This document shows, piece by piece, positions 17,234-27,326 of a stretch of DNA of 64,000 nucleotides (its first letter is position 1; every line of letters starts with the position of its first letter). Made by a program: the position numbers and the translations under genes. Source of the DNA: Roseiarcus sp963770275 (GTDB lineage Bacteria > Pseudomonadota > Alphaproteobacteria > Rhizobiales > Beijerinckiaceae); NCBI GenBank assembly GCA_963770275.1, contig CAVYPD010000005.1, positions 303,689 through 367,688 of the forward strand, given 5' to 3'. The notes under the pieces were generated by a model. That model ran no database searches, was not told the DNA's origin, and saw only the letters and a program-made list of their open reading frames with translations.

Positions 17234-20200
17234 ATGCCCCGTTCCACGGCGCTCGGGTCTGGCGGGGATCCGCTGATCTGGTTGGGCCTGGCCGCCGCCA
17301 CCCTTTTCTTCGTGGCGTCAGGCGCGGTCGCCTATCTCAATTTCCAGACTTTGAAACAAGACAGCGCTCTCGTTGTTCACAGCGGGGAAACGCTCACCGC
17401 ATTGGAGGATGTCCTTTCCACTGTGAAAGACGCCGAAACCGGCCAACGGGGCTATCTGCTCACCGACAATGAAAGTTACCTCGGCCCATATAACGCGGCA
17501 GTTGAGCAAATTGGGCATCGCCTCGATGCGCTGCGGCGCCTCACAACCGACAACCCGACGCAGCAGGACCGACTTGCCACGGTTAAGCAGCGCACCGACG
17601 CCAAACTCGCCGAGCTCAAGCAGACCATCGATCTGCGTCAAAGCCAGGGAAAGGCTGCCGCGCTCGCGGTCGTTCAGACCGATCGCGGCAAAGCAGGACA
17701 TGGATGCAATCCGCGACCAGGTCTCGGCGATGGAGCACGAGGAGATCGATCTGCGTGCGAAGCGGCTGGCGGAGATGGCCGACGCCTATTGGAGGGCGAT
17801 CGCCGGCGGCATCATCTCCAGCCTACTCGGCCTTGGCCTGACTGGGGTCGTAGGCTTTCTGATCCTTCGCAACGAGGCCGCCCGACGCCGAGAGGATTGG
17901 CTTCAGACAGGTCGCGTCGGGCTCTCGAAGGCGATGCTCGGCGACCAGCCGATCAACCAGCTTGGCGACAACGTTCTGGGCTACTTGTGCCGATATCTCG
18001 ACGCTCATGCCGGCGCTGCTTTCTCTCGGGACAGAAACGGCCCCTATCGCCGGATGTCGACCTATGGCGTCCCCGCCGATGCGAAGATCCTGGATCATTT
18101 TTCCAGCGGAGAGGGGCTCCTCGGGCAGGCAGCGGTCGATGGCCGATCAATTCTCGTCCGCGATGTCCCCGATGGCTACCTCGCCATCGGTTCGGCGTTC
18201 GGGGAAGGCAAGCCGCGGCACCTGGTTGTCGCCCCGGCAATCGTAGACGGGTCGACGAACGCGGTGCTTGAGTTCGGATTCGTCCATCCGCTCAAGGAAG
18301 ACGCGCTCTCCCTTCTCGAACAGATGTCGGAGGGAATCGGCATTGCCGTTCGTTCCGCCAACTATCGCGCGGAGCTTCAGAACTTTCTTGAAGAGACGCA
18401 ACGTCAAGCCGAAGAGCTTCAGGCGCAGGGCGAAGAGCTCAGGGTATCGAATGAGGAACTCGAAGAGCAGGGTCGAGCGCTGAAGCAGTCGCAATCTCGT
18501 CTCGAACTTCAGCAAGCTGAACTCGAGCAGACCAATTCGCAGCTCGAGGAGCAGGCGCAGCAGCTCGAGAACCAACGGGACGATCTGGAGCGCGCGAACG
18601 AGATGGTGCGGCTCAGGGCTCAGGAACTCGAGCGGGCAAGCCAGTACAAATCAGATTTCCTGGCGAACATGTCGCACGAACTCAGGACGCCCCTGAACTC
18701 GCTCTTGATCCTCGCGAAACTCCTCGCCGACAACGACACCGGACGGCTGAGCGAGGAGCAGGTGCGTTACGCCCAGACGATCCAATCGTCGGGCAACGAT
18801 TTGCTGACTCTTATCAATGACATCCTCGACCTTTCGAAGATCGAGGCGGGGCATATGGAGATCAAGCCCGAGCCGCTTGCTCTCGCACGCCTGACCAAGG
18901 ATCTCACGAACCTCTTCACGCCGGTTGCGGAGAAGAAAAATCTGGAGTTTCGGGTCGAAGTCAGGCCGGAATGCCCGGCTTACATCGAGACTGACGGTCA
19001 AAGGCTCGAGCAGGTCTTGCGGAACCTGCTGTCGAACGCATTCAAGTTCACCGAACAGGGCAGCGTCGAGTTGAGAGTCACGCGCGCGCCCGACGGCCAG
19101 ATCGCCCTATCGGTCGCCGACACCGGCATCGGCATCTCCCAAGACAAACAGAACGCCGTGTTTGAGCCTTTCAGGCAGGCGGACGGAACGATCAGCCGCA
19201 AATATGGCGGCACCGGCCTCGGGCTATCGATCTGTCGGGAGCTCGTCCGCCTGCTCGGCGGAACGCTCGCGCTCAAAAGCGTGGAGGGTCAGGGCAGCAC
19301 GTTCACAGTCCTCGTTCCCGAAGCCTTTAGCGCCGCGAGAGCGCAGCCGCGAGCCGGAGACGCCTCAAGCTTCCCCTGCCCCGCTTCGCTGTCGAGTCGC
19401 CGCAGCCGGTCGCGGCGCCAGCGGCGACTCGAAGGCCGGATCGACAACTCGAAGACGATCGCCAGCGGCTGAGTGGTCAAAGGCGCGTCCTTTTGATCAT
19501 CGAGGACGACCAGAGTTTCGCTCGCATCCTCCGGGATCTTTCCCACGAGATGGAGTTCGAATGTCTTGTCGCCGGCAGCGCGACCGAGGCGCTCACGCTC
19601 GCCAAGGAATTCGTTCCGAGCGCGGTCGTGTTGGACGTAGGTTTGCCGGACCATTCCGGCCTTTGGGTGCTCGATCAGCTGAAGCGCGACGTTCGCACCC
19701 GTCATATCCCGGTTCATGTGGTTTCGGCCACCGACAACGCGCAAACGGCGCTCTCGCTCGGCGCGATCGGCTACGCTGTTGAAGCCGGTGAAGCATGAGG
19801 ACCTGACTGAGGTTCTCAAGAAGCTCGAGACGAAGCTCGCGCAGCGCATGCGCAGAGTTCTCATCGTCGAAGATGATCCGGTTCAGCGTGACGCGGTGCA
19901 AAGACTCTTGGGCTCGCACGAGGTCGAGACCGTAGCCGCCGCCACGGCCGCGGAGTGCCTGCTTCTTCTCAAGAACCAAACTTTCGACTGCATGGTCCTC
20001 GACCTTTCTCTTCCGGACGCGTCCGGGTATTCGCTTCTCGAAACCTTGAGCCAGGAAGGCGCCTATTCCTTTCCGCCCGTCATTGTCTACACGGGCCGCG
20101 ATCTTTCCGGCGAGGAAGAGCAAAGGCTGCGCCGCTATTCGAAATCGATCATCATCAAGGGCGCGAAATCACCCGAGCGGCTTCTCGATGAGGTCAGCCT

Positions 20201-20670
20201 CTTCCTGCATCAGGTCATCTCCGACCTTCCGGACGAACAACAGAGGATGATCCGCCAGGCGCGCAACCGCGATGCGCTGCTCGAAGGGCGGCGGATCCTC
20301 GTGGTCGAGGACGATGTGCGGAACGTTTATTCGCTGACGAGCATTCTCGAACCGCGCGGCGCGCGCGTGCAGATCGCGCGAAATGGCCGCGAGGCCATCG
20401 AGGCCATCGATAAATCCTTCAAGGAGGGCAGCGCGATCGACCTCGTCCTGATGGACGTCATGATGCCGGTGATGGACGGCCTGATGGCGACCGAAAAGAT
20501 CCGCCAGAACCCCGACTGGAAAAAGCTGCCGATCATCATGTTGACAGCAAAAGCCATGCCCGACGATCAGGAGCGATGCCTCTCGGCAGGCGCCAACGAT
20601 TATATGGCGAAACCGCTCGACGTCGAGAAGCTGCTGTCACTCGATCCGCGTGTGGATGCCCAACAACTAA
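17234..20670 (+). CDS. Hybrid sensor histidine kinase: CHASE3-TM-GAF-coiled coil-HisKA-HATPase-REC-REC-REC, four frame breaks
   Basis: A first membrane segment (LIWLGLAAATLFFVASGAV) precedes a CHASE3 sensor with the marker KDAETGQRGYLLTDNE. A second one (GIISSLLGLGLTGVVGFLIL) leads into a GAF-like domain and a Gln/Glu-rich coiled coil. The kinase core has the H-box FLANMSHELRTPLNSLL, N-box NLLSNAFKFTEQG and G-boxes VADTGIGI and GGTGLGLSI. Three receiver domains follow: LIIEDDQSF/VVLDVGLPD, VLIVEDDPVQRD/VLDLSLPD and ILVVEDDVRNVY/VLMDVMMPVMDG. Frame breaks lie near 17693, between 19330 and 19460, near 19776 and near 20644, most of them single extra bases. Correcting the last one gives a C-terminus ending RVWMPNN at 20670. 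About 1145 residues. It heads an operon with cheR and cheB. Confidence 0.88.
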
Positions 20671-20682
20671 TCGGACCGCGCG

Positions 20683-21507
20683 GTGGATAAGACCGAGGAG
20701 ATCGAGATTCGGTTGCTGCTGGAGGCGCTGTTCCAGAAGTACCACTTTGACTTTCGTGGTTACGCCATGGCTTCGCTGAAGCGGCGGCTGAAGCGGGCGC
20801 GCGACGATCTGGGTTTTGCGACCACCTCCGCCATGCAGGACCGGTTGCTGCACGACGCTGCGATGTTGCCGAAGCTCCTCGGATATCTGACGGTTCAGGT
20901 CAGCGAGATGTTTCGCGATCCCGCCTATTTCCGGACAATTCGGGAGAGGGTCGTTCCCCATCTCCGCACCTACCCTTCGCTGAAGGTCTGGATCGCCGGC
21001 TGCAGCGCGGGCGAAGAGCTCTATTCGTTCGTGATTCTCTTCCGCGAAGAGGGTCTTGAAGACCGGACATTGTTCTATGCGACCGACGTCAATCAAGATG
21101 CCCTGACAAAAGCCGAGACCGGCATCTACGACCTCGATCGCATCAAAATGTTCACGGAGAACCATCGCCAGTCAGGCGGAAAGTCGTCTCTATCGGACTA
21201 TTATACGGCCGCGTATGGCCGCGCTTCCTTCAATAGGGGCCTTCGCCAGCGTGTGGTCTTTTCCGATCACAGTCTGGTGACTGATGCTTCATTCGGCGAA
21301 ATGCATCTCATATCTTGCAGAAACGTGCTGATCTATTTCGATAAGGCTTTGCAGAACCGGGCGGTTGGCCTGTTCAAGGATTCGCTGGCGCGCAGAGCGT
21401 TTCTCGGAATTGGCTCGAAGGAGAGCCTTCGTTTCACGGAATATGCGAACGCGTTTGCCGAGTTCGCAAAAGATGAGCGAATTTACCAGAAGCGGAGCGG
21501 CGCGTGA
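20683..21507 (+). CDS. cheR: CheR-type protein-glutamate O-methyltransferase
   Basis: This SAM-dependent enzyme has an N-terminal all-helical domain with GYAMASLKRRLKRA, then the SAM motif WIAGCSAGEELYSFVI and FYATDVNQDAL, and the signature HLISCRNVLIYFDKALQ. At 274 residues it is a complete, single-function CheR without TPR repeats. It starts at a GTG 12 bases after the kinase and overlaps cheB. No chemoreceptor (MCP) or CheA/CheW gene is in the window, so its substrate may be the kinase's own coiled-coil region rather than a chemotaxis receptor. That substrate idea is inference. Confidence 0.88.
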   Translation: MDKTEEIEIRLLLEALFQKYHFDFRGYAMASLKRRLKRARDDLGFATTSAMQDRLLHDAAMLPKLLGYLTVQVSEMFRDPAYFRTIRERVVPHLRTYPSLKVWIAGCSAGEELYSFVILFREEGLEDRTLFYATDVNQDALTKAETGIYDLDRIKMFTENHRQSGGKSSLSDYYTAAYGRASFNRGLRQRVVFSDHSLVTDASFGEMHLISCRNVLIYFDKALQNRAVGLFKDSLARRAFLGIGSKESLRFTEYANAFAEFAKDERIYQKRSGA

Positions 21508-22079
21508 GCGGACTTGCTCCGGAAGCGATCGTGATCGGCGCGTCGGCGGGGGCGCTGGACGCGCTGTCGAACCTCCTGCCCGCCCTGCCCTCGGACTATC
21601 GCTTACCGATTCTGGTCGTCGTTCACCTCCCGCCGGACAAGACCAGCGTGTTCGCGGAGCTTATACGCGCACGCTGCGCAATTCGAGTGCGCGAAGCGGA
21701 GGACAAGGAGCCTATCGAACCTGGGGTCGCCTACTTCGCTCCGCCGGACTATCATCTGCTGGTCGAACAGGATAAGCGCCTGTCTTTGTCGGACGACGAG
21801 CCGGTCCTGTTCTCGCGTCCCTCGATCGACGTTCTGTTTGAGAGCGCGGCCGACGCCTATGGCGGCGGTCTGATCGGGGTGGTGCTTACCGGAGCCAACA
21901 GCGATGGCGCAAACGGCCTTAAGGCTGTGGTCGAAGCAGGCGGAGTGGCGGTCGTACAAAGTCCGGGGAGCGCCTATGCGGCCGCGATGCCGGAGGCCGC
22001 CATCGCGGCCTGCCCCGAGGCTCGCGTTCTGCCGGTGAACGAGATCGCCGCGTATCTGCGGGAGGTTGGAGCCCGATGA
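21504..22079 (+). CDS. cheB: CheB-type methylesterase, catalytic domain only
   Basis: The 191-residue protein consists of the CheB esterase fold alone, without a receiver domain. The catalytic triad is recognisable: Ser in GASAGALDAL, His in VVVHLPPDKTS and Asp in LTGANSDGANGL. YFAPPDYHLLVE is another family marker. It starts at GTG 21504, overlapping the cheR stop, and its own stop overlaps the next ATG, so the three genes are translationally coupled. Lacking a REC domain, it may be controlled by the partner receiver domains encoded on either side. Confidence 0.88.
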   Translation: MSGLAPEAIVIGASAGALDALSNLLPALPSDYRLPILVVVHLPPDKTSVFAELIRARCAIRVREAEDKEPIEPGVAYFAPPDYHLLVEQDKRLSLSDDEPVLFSRPSIDVLFESAADAYGGGLIGVVLTGANSDGANGLKAVVEAGGVAVVQSPGSAYAAAMPEAAIAACPEARVLPVNEIAAYLREVGAR

Positions 22080-23663
22080 CGTCCGAGATCGGACCCGTAT
22101 ATTTTCTGCTCGTTGACGATCTTGAGGAAAACCTGCTGTCGCTCGAAGGCCTCCTGCGTCGCGACGGGCTTGTGCTGCTCAAGGCGCGCTCTGGACCCGA
22201 AGCGCTGGAGCTGCTCCTGCAATACGACGTCGCGCTCGCCATTCTCGATGTGCAGATGCCCGAGATGGATGGCTACGAGCTCGCCGAGCTCATGCGGGGA
22301 ACCGAGCGCACCCGCCGAGCGCCGATCATCTTTCTCACCGCGGGAGCCGCCGATCGTCAACGCCGATTCCGCGGATACGAAGCTGGCGCCGTGGATTTCC
22401 TGAACAAGCCGATCGAGCCTGACATTCTGCGCAGCAAAGCCAGCGTGTTCTTTGAGCTCTACCAGCAGCGTAACCAGATCGCTGCTCAACGCGACGAGCT
22501 CAAGTCCTATGCTGCGGCGCTCACGGAGGCGGACAGACGCAAGGATGAGTTTCTGGCCACGCTCGCGCATGAGTTGCGCAATCCGCTCGCGCCGATACGC
22601 AACGGGCTCGACATCCTGCGGACGTCTCCAACAGCGCCGAACGCGGAAGAGATCCGCGACGTCATGGACCGGCAGCTCTCGCATCTCGTGCGGTTGGTCG
22701 ACGATCTCCTGGATGTGTCGAGAGTGAGCCAGGGCAAGATCGATCTTCGCAAAGCGCGTGTCGCGTTGAGCGACGTCATTAAGACCGCCGTTGACGCGAG
22801 CAATCCGCTGATCATTGCGGGTCGTCACGAACTTAAGCTCGACATGCCGGAGGCTCCAGTCTGGCTGGACGCCGACCTTATGCGACTGTCTCAGGTCGTC
22901 AGCAATCTTCTCAACAACGCCGCGAAATACACCCCCGAGGGCGGCACGATCGTTCTTTCAACGCGACGGGAAGGCGACGAGGCCGTTGTGACCGTCTCCG
23001 ACAATGGCGTCGGCATTCCTTCCGATATGCTTCCGCGGGTTTTTGATCTCTTCACGCAGGTTCGCGACAACCTGGATCGCTCACACGGCGGTCTCGGAAT
23101 CGGCCTCGCCCTCGTGAAGCAGCTCGTGGAGATGCATGGCGGATCCATCACGGCCGAAAGCGCCGGCCCCGGCAAGGGCAGCGCCTTCCGCCTGCGCCTG
23201 CCCGTGATGGAGTTCGCGCCGGCGTCGTCAGACGTGACTGAACCCGATTCACCGTCCGGCGTCACAGAATGCTGCGCTGAAGGTCCTGATTGTGGACGAC
23301 AATGTCGATGTCGCGCAGACCATGGGCTGGATGCTGGAGACGATCGGTCACGACTATCGGATGGTCCATGAAAGTAAGCTCGCCGTTCAGACGGCGCAGG
23401 ACTACCGGCCCGACGCAATCCTGCTCGATATCGGGATGCCCGGAATGGACGGTTATGCAGTTTGCCGCGCTCTTCGCGAGCAGACGCTCTTCGACGATAC
23501 GGTGATCATCGCGCAGACCGGATGGGGCCAAACCCAGGCTCGCGCCGCCCCCGGCGAATCCGGATTCGACCACCATCTGGTAAAGCCGGTGACGATGGAC
23601 CGGCTGGAAGAATTGCTTGCCGATATCGCTTCGGCGCGGGGAAAGAGCCCCGTCGCAGGCTGA
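22076..23663 (+). CDS. Hybrid REC-histidine kinase-REC protein, one frame break
   Basis: A receiver domain comes first (FLLVDDLEENLLSL with AILDVQMPEMDGYEL), without a membrane segment, so the protein is cytoplasmic. A short coiled coil leads to a kinase core with FLATLAHELRNPLAPIRNGL, NLLNNAAKYTPEGG and VSDNGVGIP. A second receiver follows a frame break near 23260: KVLIVDDNVDVAQTMG with LLDIGMPGMDGYAV and a closing KPVTMDRLEELL. Total about 528 residues. The initial ATG overlaps the cheB stop. This kind of REC-HK-REC partner beside CheB/CheR and a CHASE3 kinase suggests a phosphorelay feeding several receivers. Confidence 0.87.
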
Positions 23664-23707
23664 TGGAGGCGCGCCACAAGACCGTCTTTGGCGTCAGTTG
23701 GTTGGAG

Positions 23708-23785
23708 TGGTCGGAGTGGCGGGATTCGAACCCACGACCCCTAGTCCCCCAGACTAGTGCGCTAACCGGGCTGCGCTACACTCCG
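23708..23785 (-). tRNA. tRNA-Pro (GGG anticodon)
   Basis: On the minus strand the gene starts CGGAGTGTAGCGCAGCCCGG and pairs its 7-base acceptor with CACTCCG. The anticodon stem CTAGT/ACTAG encloses loop CTGGGGG, giving anticodon GGG. The T-arm GTGGGTTCGAATCCCGC is canonical. Discriminator A and an encoded CCA end the gene at 23708. Confidence 0.96.
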
Positions 23786-23845
23786 ACGGCGCTCCTTATA
23801 GGGGCCGTCGCCGCGGCGCGCAATGTTGCGCTTCAGCGCAGCGCG

Positions 23846-24303
23846 TCAAGACGCCGGCGCGCTGGCATGCGCAAGGATTCGTTGCGCCTCCACAATTTCG
23901 GCCAGCGCTTCGCGCAGCGCCGCGAGCTCGTCGTCCGCGATCCTGGGATGGGCTGTCTGGCGCGCCGGGTTCTTCCGGAGCCCAGGCGGCGAGGCTCAGC
24001 GGCGCTTGCGGGTTCCTCGGACGGTCCAACGGGCGATAGAGCGACGGCCGACAGCGCCTGAACGCCCTGCTCCTTGAACAGCTTCTGGACGCCCTTGATC
24101 GTGTAGCCTTCGTCGTACAGCAGACGCTTGATGATCCTTAGCCGCTCGATGTCGTCAGGGCGATAGTAACGCCGCCCGCCGGCTCGCTTGAGCGGCCGGA
24201 TCTGGGGAAAGCGGGTTTCCCAGAAGCGCAGCACATGCTGCGGCAGATCCAGCGAGTCGGCGACTTCGCGGATCGTTCGATAGGCGTCCGGGCTCTTCTC
24301 CAT
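23846..24303 (-). CDS. MerR family transcriptional regulator, one frame break
   Basis: The N-terminal winged helix has RTIREVADSLDLPQHVLRFW, ETRFPQIRPLKRAGGRRYY and DDIERLRIIKRLLYDEGYTI, the HTH_MerR layout of the small alphaproteobacterial regulator next to ihfA. A break near 23950-24000 shifts the C-terminus; in the other frame it reads DDELAALREALAEIVEAQRI and stops at 23846. The ligand is unknown: no cysteine cluster for metal sensing is seen. It sits just downstream of ihfA on the same strand, with tRNA-Pro next. Confidence 0.83.
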
Positions 24304-24416
24304 TGGCGCACTCGCTGGCGCCCGGCGTGAGAATCAGGGCGCCTCCGTTTAACGATGACCGACTATCGGTCGATCGGGGCCGAAACGCCAGGGTCCCGCT
24401 CGCGGAAGGAAGCGCC

Positions 24417-24752
24417 CTACCCTTTTTCTGGTTCGTCGCGCCCGTTGATCTTCGCCTTCAGCACATTGGACGGCTTGAACACCATCACCCGGCGAGGAAG
24501 GATCGGCACCTCGACCCCGGTCTTGGGATTGCGCCCCACGCGCTCGCCCTTGGAGCGGACGACGAAGGAGCCAAAGCCGGACAGCTTGACCGTTTCGCCG
24601 CGTGCAGCCGCATCGCAAATCTCGTCCAGAACCGACTGGACCAGCTCCGCCGACTCCGTGCGCGACAATCCGATCTTTTGATAAACGATTTCCGACAAAT
24701 CGGCGCGAGTCACGGTCTTTCCAGATTCGCGGCCAACCCTAGCGTTCGCCAT
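24417..24752 (-). CDS. ihfA: Integration host factor alpha subunit
   Basis: IHF bends DNA as an alpha/beta heterodimer. The 111-residue protein has TVTRADLSEIVYQKIGLS, then VKLSGFGSFVVRSKGERVGR and RNPKTGVEVPILPRRVMVFK, the beta-arm with the intercalating proline (NPKTG). The alpha assignment follows from the IHF-alpha style of N-terminus and from the merR neighbour. I chose the ATG at 24752 rather than the in-frame GTG at 24764. A short charged tail (KINGRDEPEKG) closes it. The frame is intact. Confidence 0.9.
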   Translation of the reverse strand: MANARVGRESGKTVTRADLSEIVYQKIGLSRTESAELVQSVLDEICDAAARGETVKLSGFGSFVVRSKGERVGRNPKTGVEVPILPRRVMVFKPSNVLKAKINGRDEPEKG

Positions 24753-25032
24753 ATCGAGCCCCACTCAATTTCCCCCTACCGCGCAACGTCAGCCCTTGAC
24801 CGCGCAGGCCCCCAAAACGCACGCCAGCGAATCATGTCCGAGTCCGTATCGGATGCCTCTTTTCAGCCCCGGCGATCCCTGAGGGATCGAAGCCTATAAT
24901 CTGTGGAATAGAAAATCCACGTTTGTCGCACCGCCGCAGCCGGCGCTGATGCGACCCGGCCCCCCGTCGTCTTGCGTCCTCCCGCAACCATGCCCCATAG
25001 GCAAGCCTAGCAAATGATGCAAGGAGTGTCGA

Positions 25033-25803
25033 TTGAGCGCCTCGAAGCAGGATGGACCGCCTCGGATCGCGCTGGTGACCGGGGCCTCTCGCGGCATTGG
25101 CCGCGCGGCGGCTCTCGCCTTGGCCAAGTCGGGCGCGCATGTTGTGGCGCTTGCCCGCACCCAGGGCGGCCTTGAGGAACTCGACGACGAAATTCGAGCG
25201 CTCCGGCCTGAAGAGCCGGAGGCGACGACCTTGGTTCCGATGGATTTGCGCGACTTCGCCGCCATCGATCGGCTGGGCGAAGCTCTCAATCGCCGATGGG
25301 GCCGGCTTGACGCCTTCGTCGGCAATGCCGGCGTTCTGGGTCTGTTGACCCCCTTGCATCAACTCGATCCGAAAACGTGGGACGACGTGATGGCGGTCAA
25401 CGTGACCGCCAACTGGCGCCTCATTCGGTCGCTCGATCCGCTGCTCCGCCTGTCCGACGCGGGCCGCGTCGCGTTCATCACCTCCGGCGCGGCGAGCCGG
25501 GCGGATCTGCGCGCCTATTGGGGCCCTTACGCCGTCTCGAAGGCCGCGCTCGACGCCCTCGCCCGAACCTACGCCGCCGAGACCCTCAACACCTCGAACG
25601 TCCGCGTCATGCTGGTCAACCCGGGACCGCTGCGCACGCGCATGCGCGCGACCGCGATGCCTGGCGAAGATCCCTCATCGTTACGAACGCCTGACGATCT
25701 CGCGCCGAAGATCGTCGAGATGTGCTCGCCCGATTGGACCGAGACGGGCAAGCTTTACGATTTCCCCTCGGATCGCATTCTGAGCTTCAAAGCTCCCGAC
25801 TGA
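25033..25803 (+). CDS. Short-chain dehydrogenase/reductase (SDR)
   Basis: The 256-residue protein has the cofactor motif TGASRGIGRAAALAL, NAGVLG, catalytic Ser in FITSGAASR and YAVSKAALDALARTYAAE (YxxxK). PGPLRTRMRA follows, as in classical SDRs. I chose TTG at 25033 because AAGGAG lies just upstream and the homology begins soon after. The substrate is unknown. It is divergent from ihfA. Intact. Confidence 0.85.
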   Translation: MSASKQDGPPRIALVTGASRGIGRAAALALAKSGAHVVALARTQGGLEELDDEIRALRPEEPEATTLVPMDLRDFAAIDRLGEALNRRWGRLDAFVGNAGVLGLLTPLHQLDPKTWDDVMAVNVTANWRLIRSLDPLLRLSDAGRVAFITSGAASRADLRAYWGPYAVSKAALDALARTYAAETLNTSNVRVMLVNPGPLRTRMRATAMPGEDPSSLRTPDDLAPKIVEMCSPDWTETGKLYDFPSDRILSFKAPD

Positions 25804-26014
25804 GGCGAGCCGATCGCAGCTGATCGCGGGGACTCAGACGAGGCGCCTATCTGGCGTTTCCTCGGCCTCTTTGCGGCGTTCTTTACGACCCATTTAGGCG
25901 ATTCAACGACGCCATCCGCAGCCCGTTTATCGCGAATTGTGTACGCCGTTCCGCTTGGAACCCTGCGTATCGGAGCGAGTTTCTTCAGGCGAGTGTCTAA
26001 CTGAGGAGTCGCTC

Positions 26015-26464
26015 ATGGCAGGAGCGCCCGAGAAATCAGCACGAGAAACTAGCAGAGCAAAAAACGACGCGGCCGGTGCGGTAAGCCCCGGAAACGGTGA
26101 GGCCGGTGAAGCGAAACCCGGCGAGGTCAATTCAGCCCCCGAACTGCTCAAGACGCAGCGCCAGGAGCTTAAGACTGTACTCGCCAAGCGGTCCGAGGCG
26201 AATGCGGATCGCGACTCAATTGCGAAGGAATTCGCCGCGGTATGGCTGCCCCATGTCGCTGTTGAACAAGACATCCTTGTGCCCGCGCTGAAGAACGCAG
26301 GGATCGATGAGGACAAGCTGGCTGACGTCGCGATCCACAAGGACATCATCAATTGGCTTCTTGCAGATAGGAGAATGATCCATGACCCGAAGACCTGGCG
26401 GACTGTCGGCCGCGAACGTTACACATCATCTGCAGGGGGCTCATTTTCCCGCGTCCAAGAGTGA
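26015..26464 (+). CDS. Hemerythrin-like (HHE) domain protein, C-terminus uncertain
   Basis: GAGGAG precedes the ATG at 26015. After a charged, Ala/Gly-rich N-terminus comes AAVWLPHVAVEQDILVPALK and VAIHKDIINWLLADR, which carries the HxxxE and HxxxD spacing of hemerythrin HHE helices that bind a di-iron centre. After WLLADR the sequence no longer resembles the family and overlaps the next gene, so the real protein probably ends differently or a base was lost. A weak EcfG-like site (GGAAC at 25957, GTTT 17 bases on) may drive it. Role inferred: oxygen or stress sensing. Confidence 0.6.
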   Translation: MAGAPEKSARETSRAKNDAAGAVSPGNGEAGEAKPGEVNSAPELLKTQRQELKTVLAKRSEANADRDSIAKEFAAVWLPHVAVEQDILVPALKNAGIDEDKLADVAIHKDIINWLLADRRMIHDPKTWRTVGRERYTSSAGGSFSRVQE

Positions 26465-26627
26465 CCTGCTTCTGCGAGCTCGAGACAGTGGCGCTGGCCA
26501 GGACGCGCTCGAGCTGTTGGAGTCTTTCCCTGACGACGCGGAATTCGAATCCCTGGCCGATGTGACGAGGGCCTATGAAGCATCCGATCAGGTTCCTCAG
26601 ACTGGGATCATTGACGTGAAGCCATAA
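26382..26627 (+). CDS. DUF2795 domain protein
   Basis: This 81-residue protein has ANVTHHLQGAHFPASKSDLL, then RARDSGAGQDALELLESFPD and EFESLADVTRAYEA. This is the DUF2795 pattern, in which a short helical unit built around YPASKxEL and LPD motifs is found in small stress-associated proteins. AGGAG lies eight bases before the ATG. It overlaps the end of the hemerythrin-like frame and is probably cotranscribed with it. Function unknown. Confidence 0.65.
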   Translation: MTRRPGGLSAANVTHHLQGAHFPASKSDLLLRARDSGAGQDALELLESFPDDAEFESLADVTRAYEASDQVPQTGIIDVKP

Positions 26628-26699
26628 GCCTGATCAGGAAATCGAGCCGCTCCGGATTTTTCCTTGCCGCGAGCCTGAAGTCTCTGTATGAGGGCCGCT

Positions 26700-26871
26700 T
26701 CGTTGCGTCCCGCCGGGGGCTGAACGGAGGGCCGCGCGCTTCTAAAGCGAGCGTGCGGCAGGGCCTTGAGCGTCCGTCCTCCCGTGTTCCCGCCTTCGAA
26801 CGATCCGGTTCGAGCCTTTCCCGGGCTCGAAGGGCTCCGCGTGGGACGCGGTTGAATTGGAAAGGCCCAAC
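26700..26871 (+). promoter_or_regulatory. rpsF leader with hairpins, possible bS6:bS18 autoregulation site
   Basis: The leader contains TCGAACGATCCGGTTCGA, a perfect hairpin near 26797-26814, followed directly by GAGCCTTTCCCGGGCTC. bS6:bS18 complexes are known to bind a structured motif in their own rpsF leader in several phyla. I see the two hairpins but cannot confirm the conserved CCG-bulge and pseudoknot. Confidence 0.3.
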
Positions 26872-27326
26872 ATGGCTCTCTATGAGCATATCTTCCTGGT
26901 GCGCCAGGACGTCACGCAGCAGCAAGTCGAGGCGCTGACGGAGCAAATCAAGACCCAAATCGCCTCCCTCGGCGGCGCCGTCACCAAGGTCGAGCCTTGG
27001 GGTTTGAAGTCGCTTGCCTTCCGCATCAAGAAGAACCGCAAGGCTCATTTCACGCTTCTGAACATTGCCGCGCCTTCCGCGGCGGTGGTCGAGGTCGAGC
27101 GCCTGTTGAGCCTCAACGAGGACGTCATCCGCTATCTCACCATACGCGTCGACGAGCATGAGGCCGGACCGTCGGCTATGCTGCGCAAGCGCGAGGATAG
27201 CGATCGCGACGACCGCGGACCGCGCGGACCGCGTGGGGATCGGCCGGATCGGGGAGACCGCGGGGACCGGGGAGATCGTCCGCCGCGCCGCCCGCGTGAA
27301 GACGCAACCGTGGAGGAGCAATCTGA
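26872..27326 (+). CDS. rpsF: 30S ribosomal protein bS6, frame break at the C-terminus
   Basis: The protein begins MALYEHIFLVRQDVTQQQVE and continues with WGLKSLAFRIKKNRKAHFTLLNI and VIRYLTIRVDEHEAGPSAML, matching bS6. The tail is a long Arg/Asp/Gly-rich extension (DRPDRGDRGDRGDRPPRRP), common in alphaproteobacteria. In this frame no stop appears before rpsR. A TGA in another frame at 27324 overlaps the rpsR ATG, so one base has probably been lost near 27320. GGAAAGG precedes the start. It is first in the rpsF-rpsR-DUF2232-rplI operon. Confidence 0.92.
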
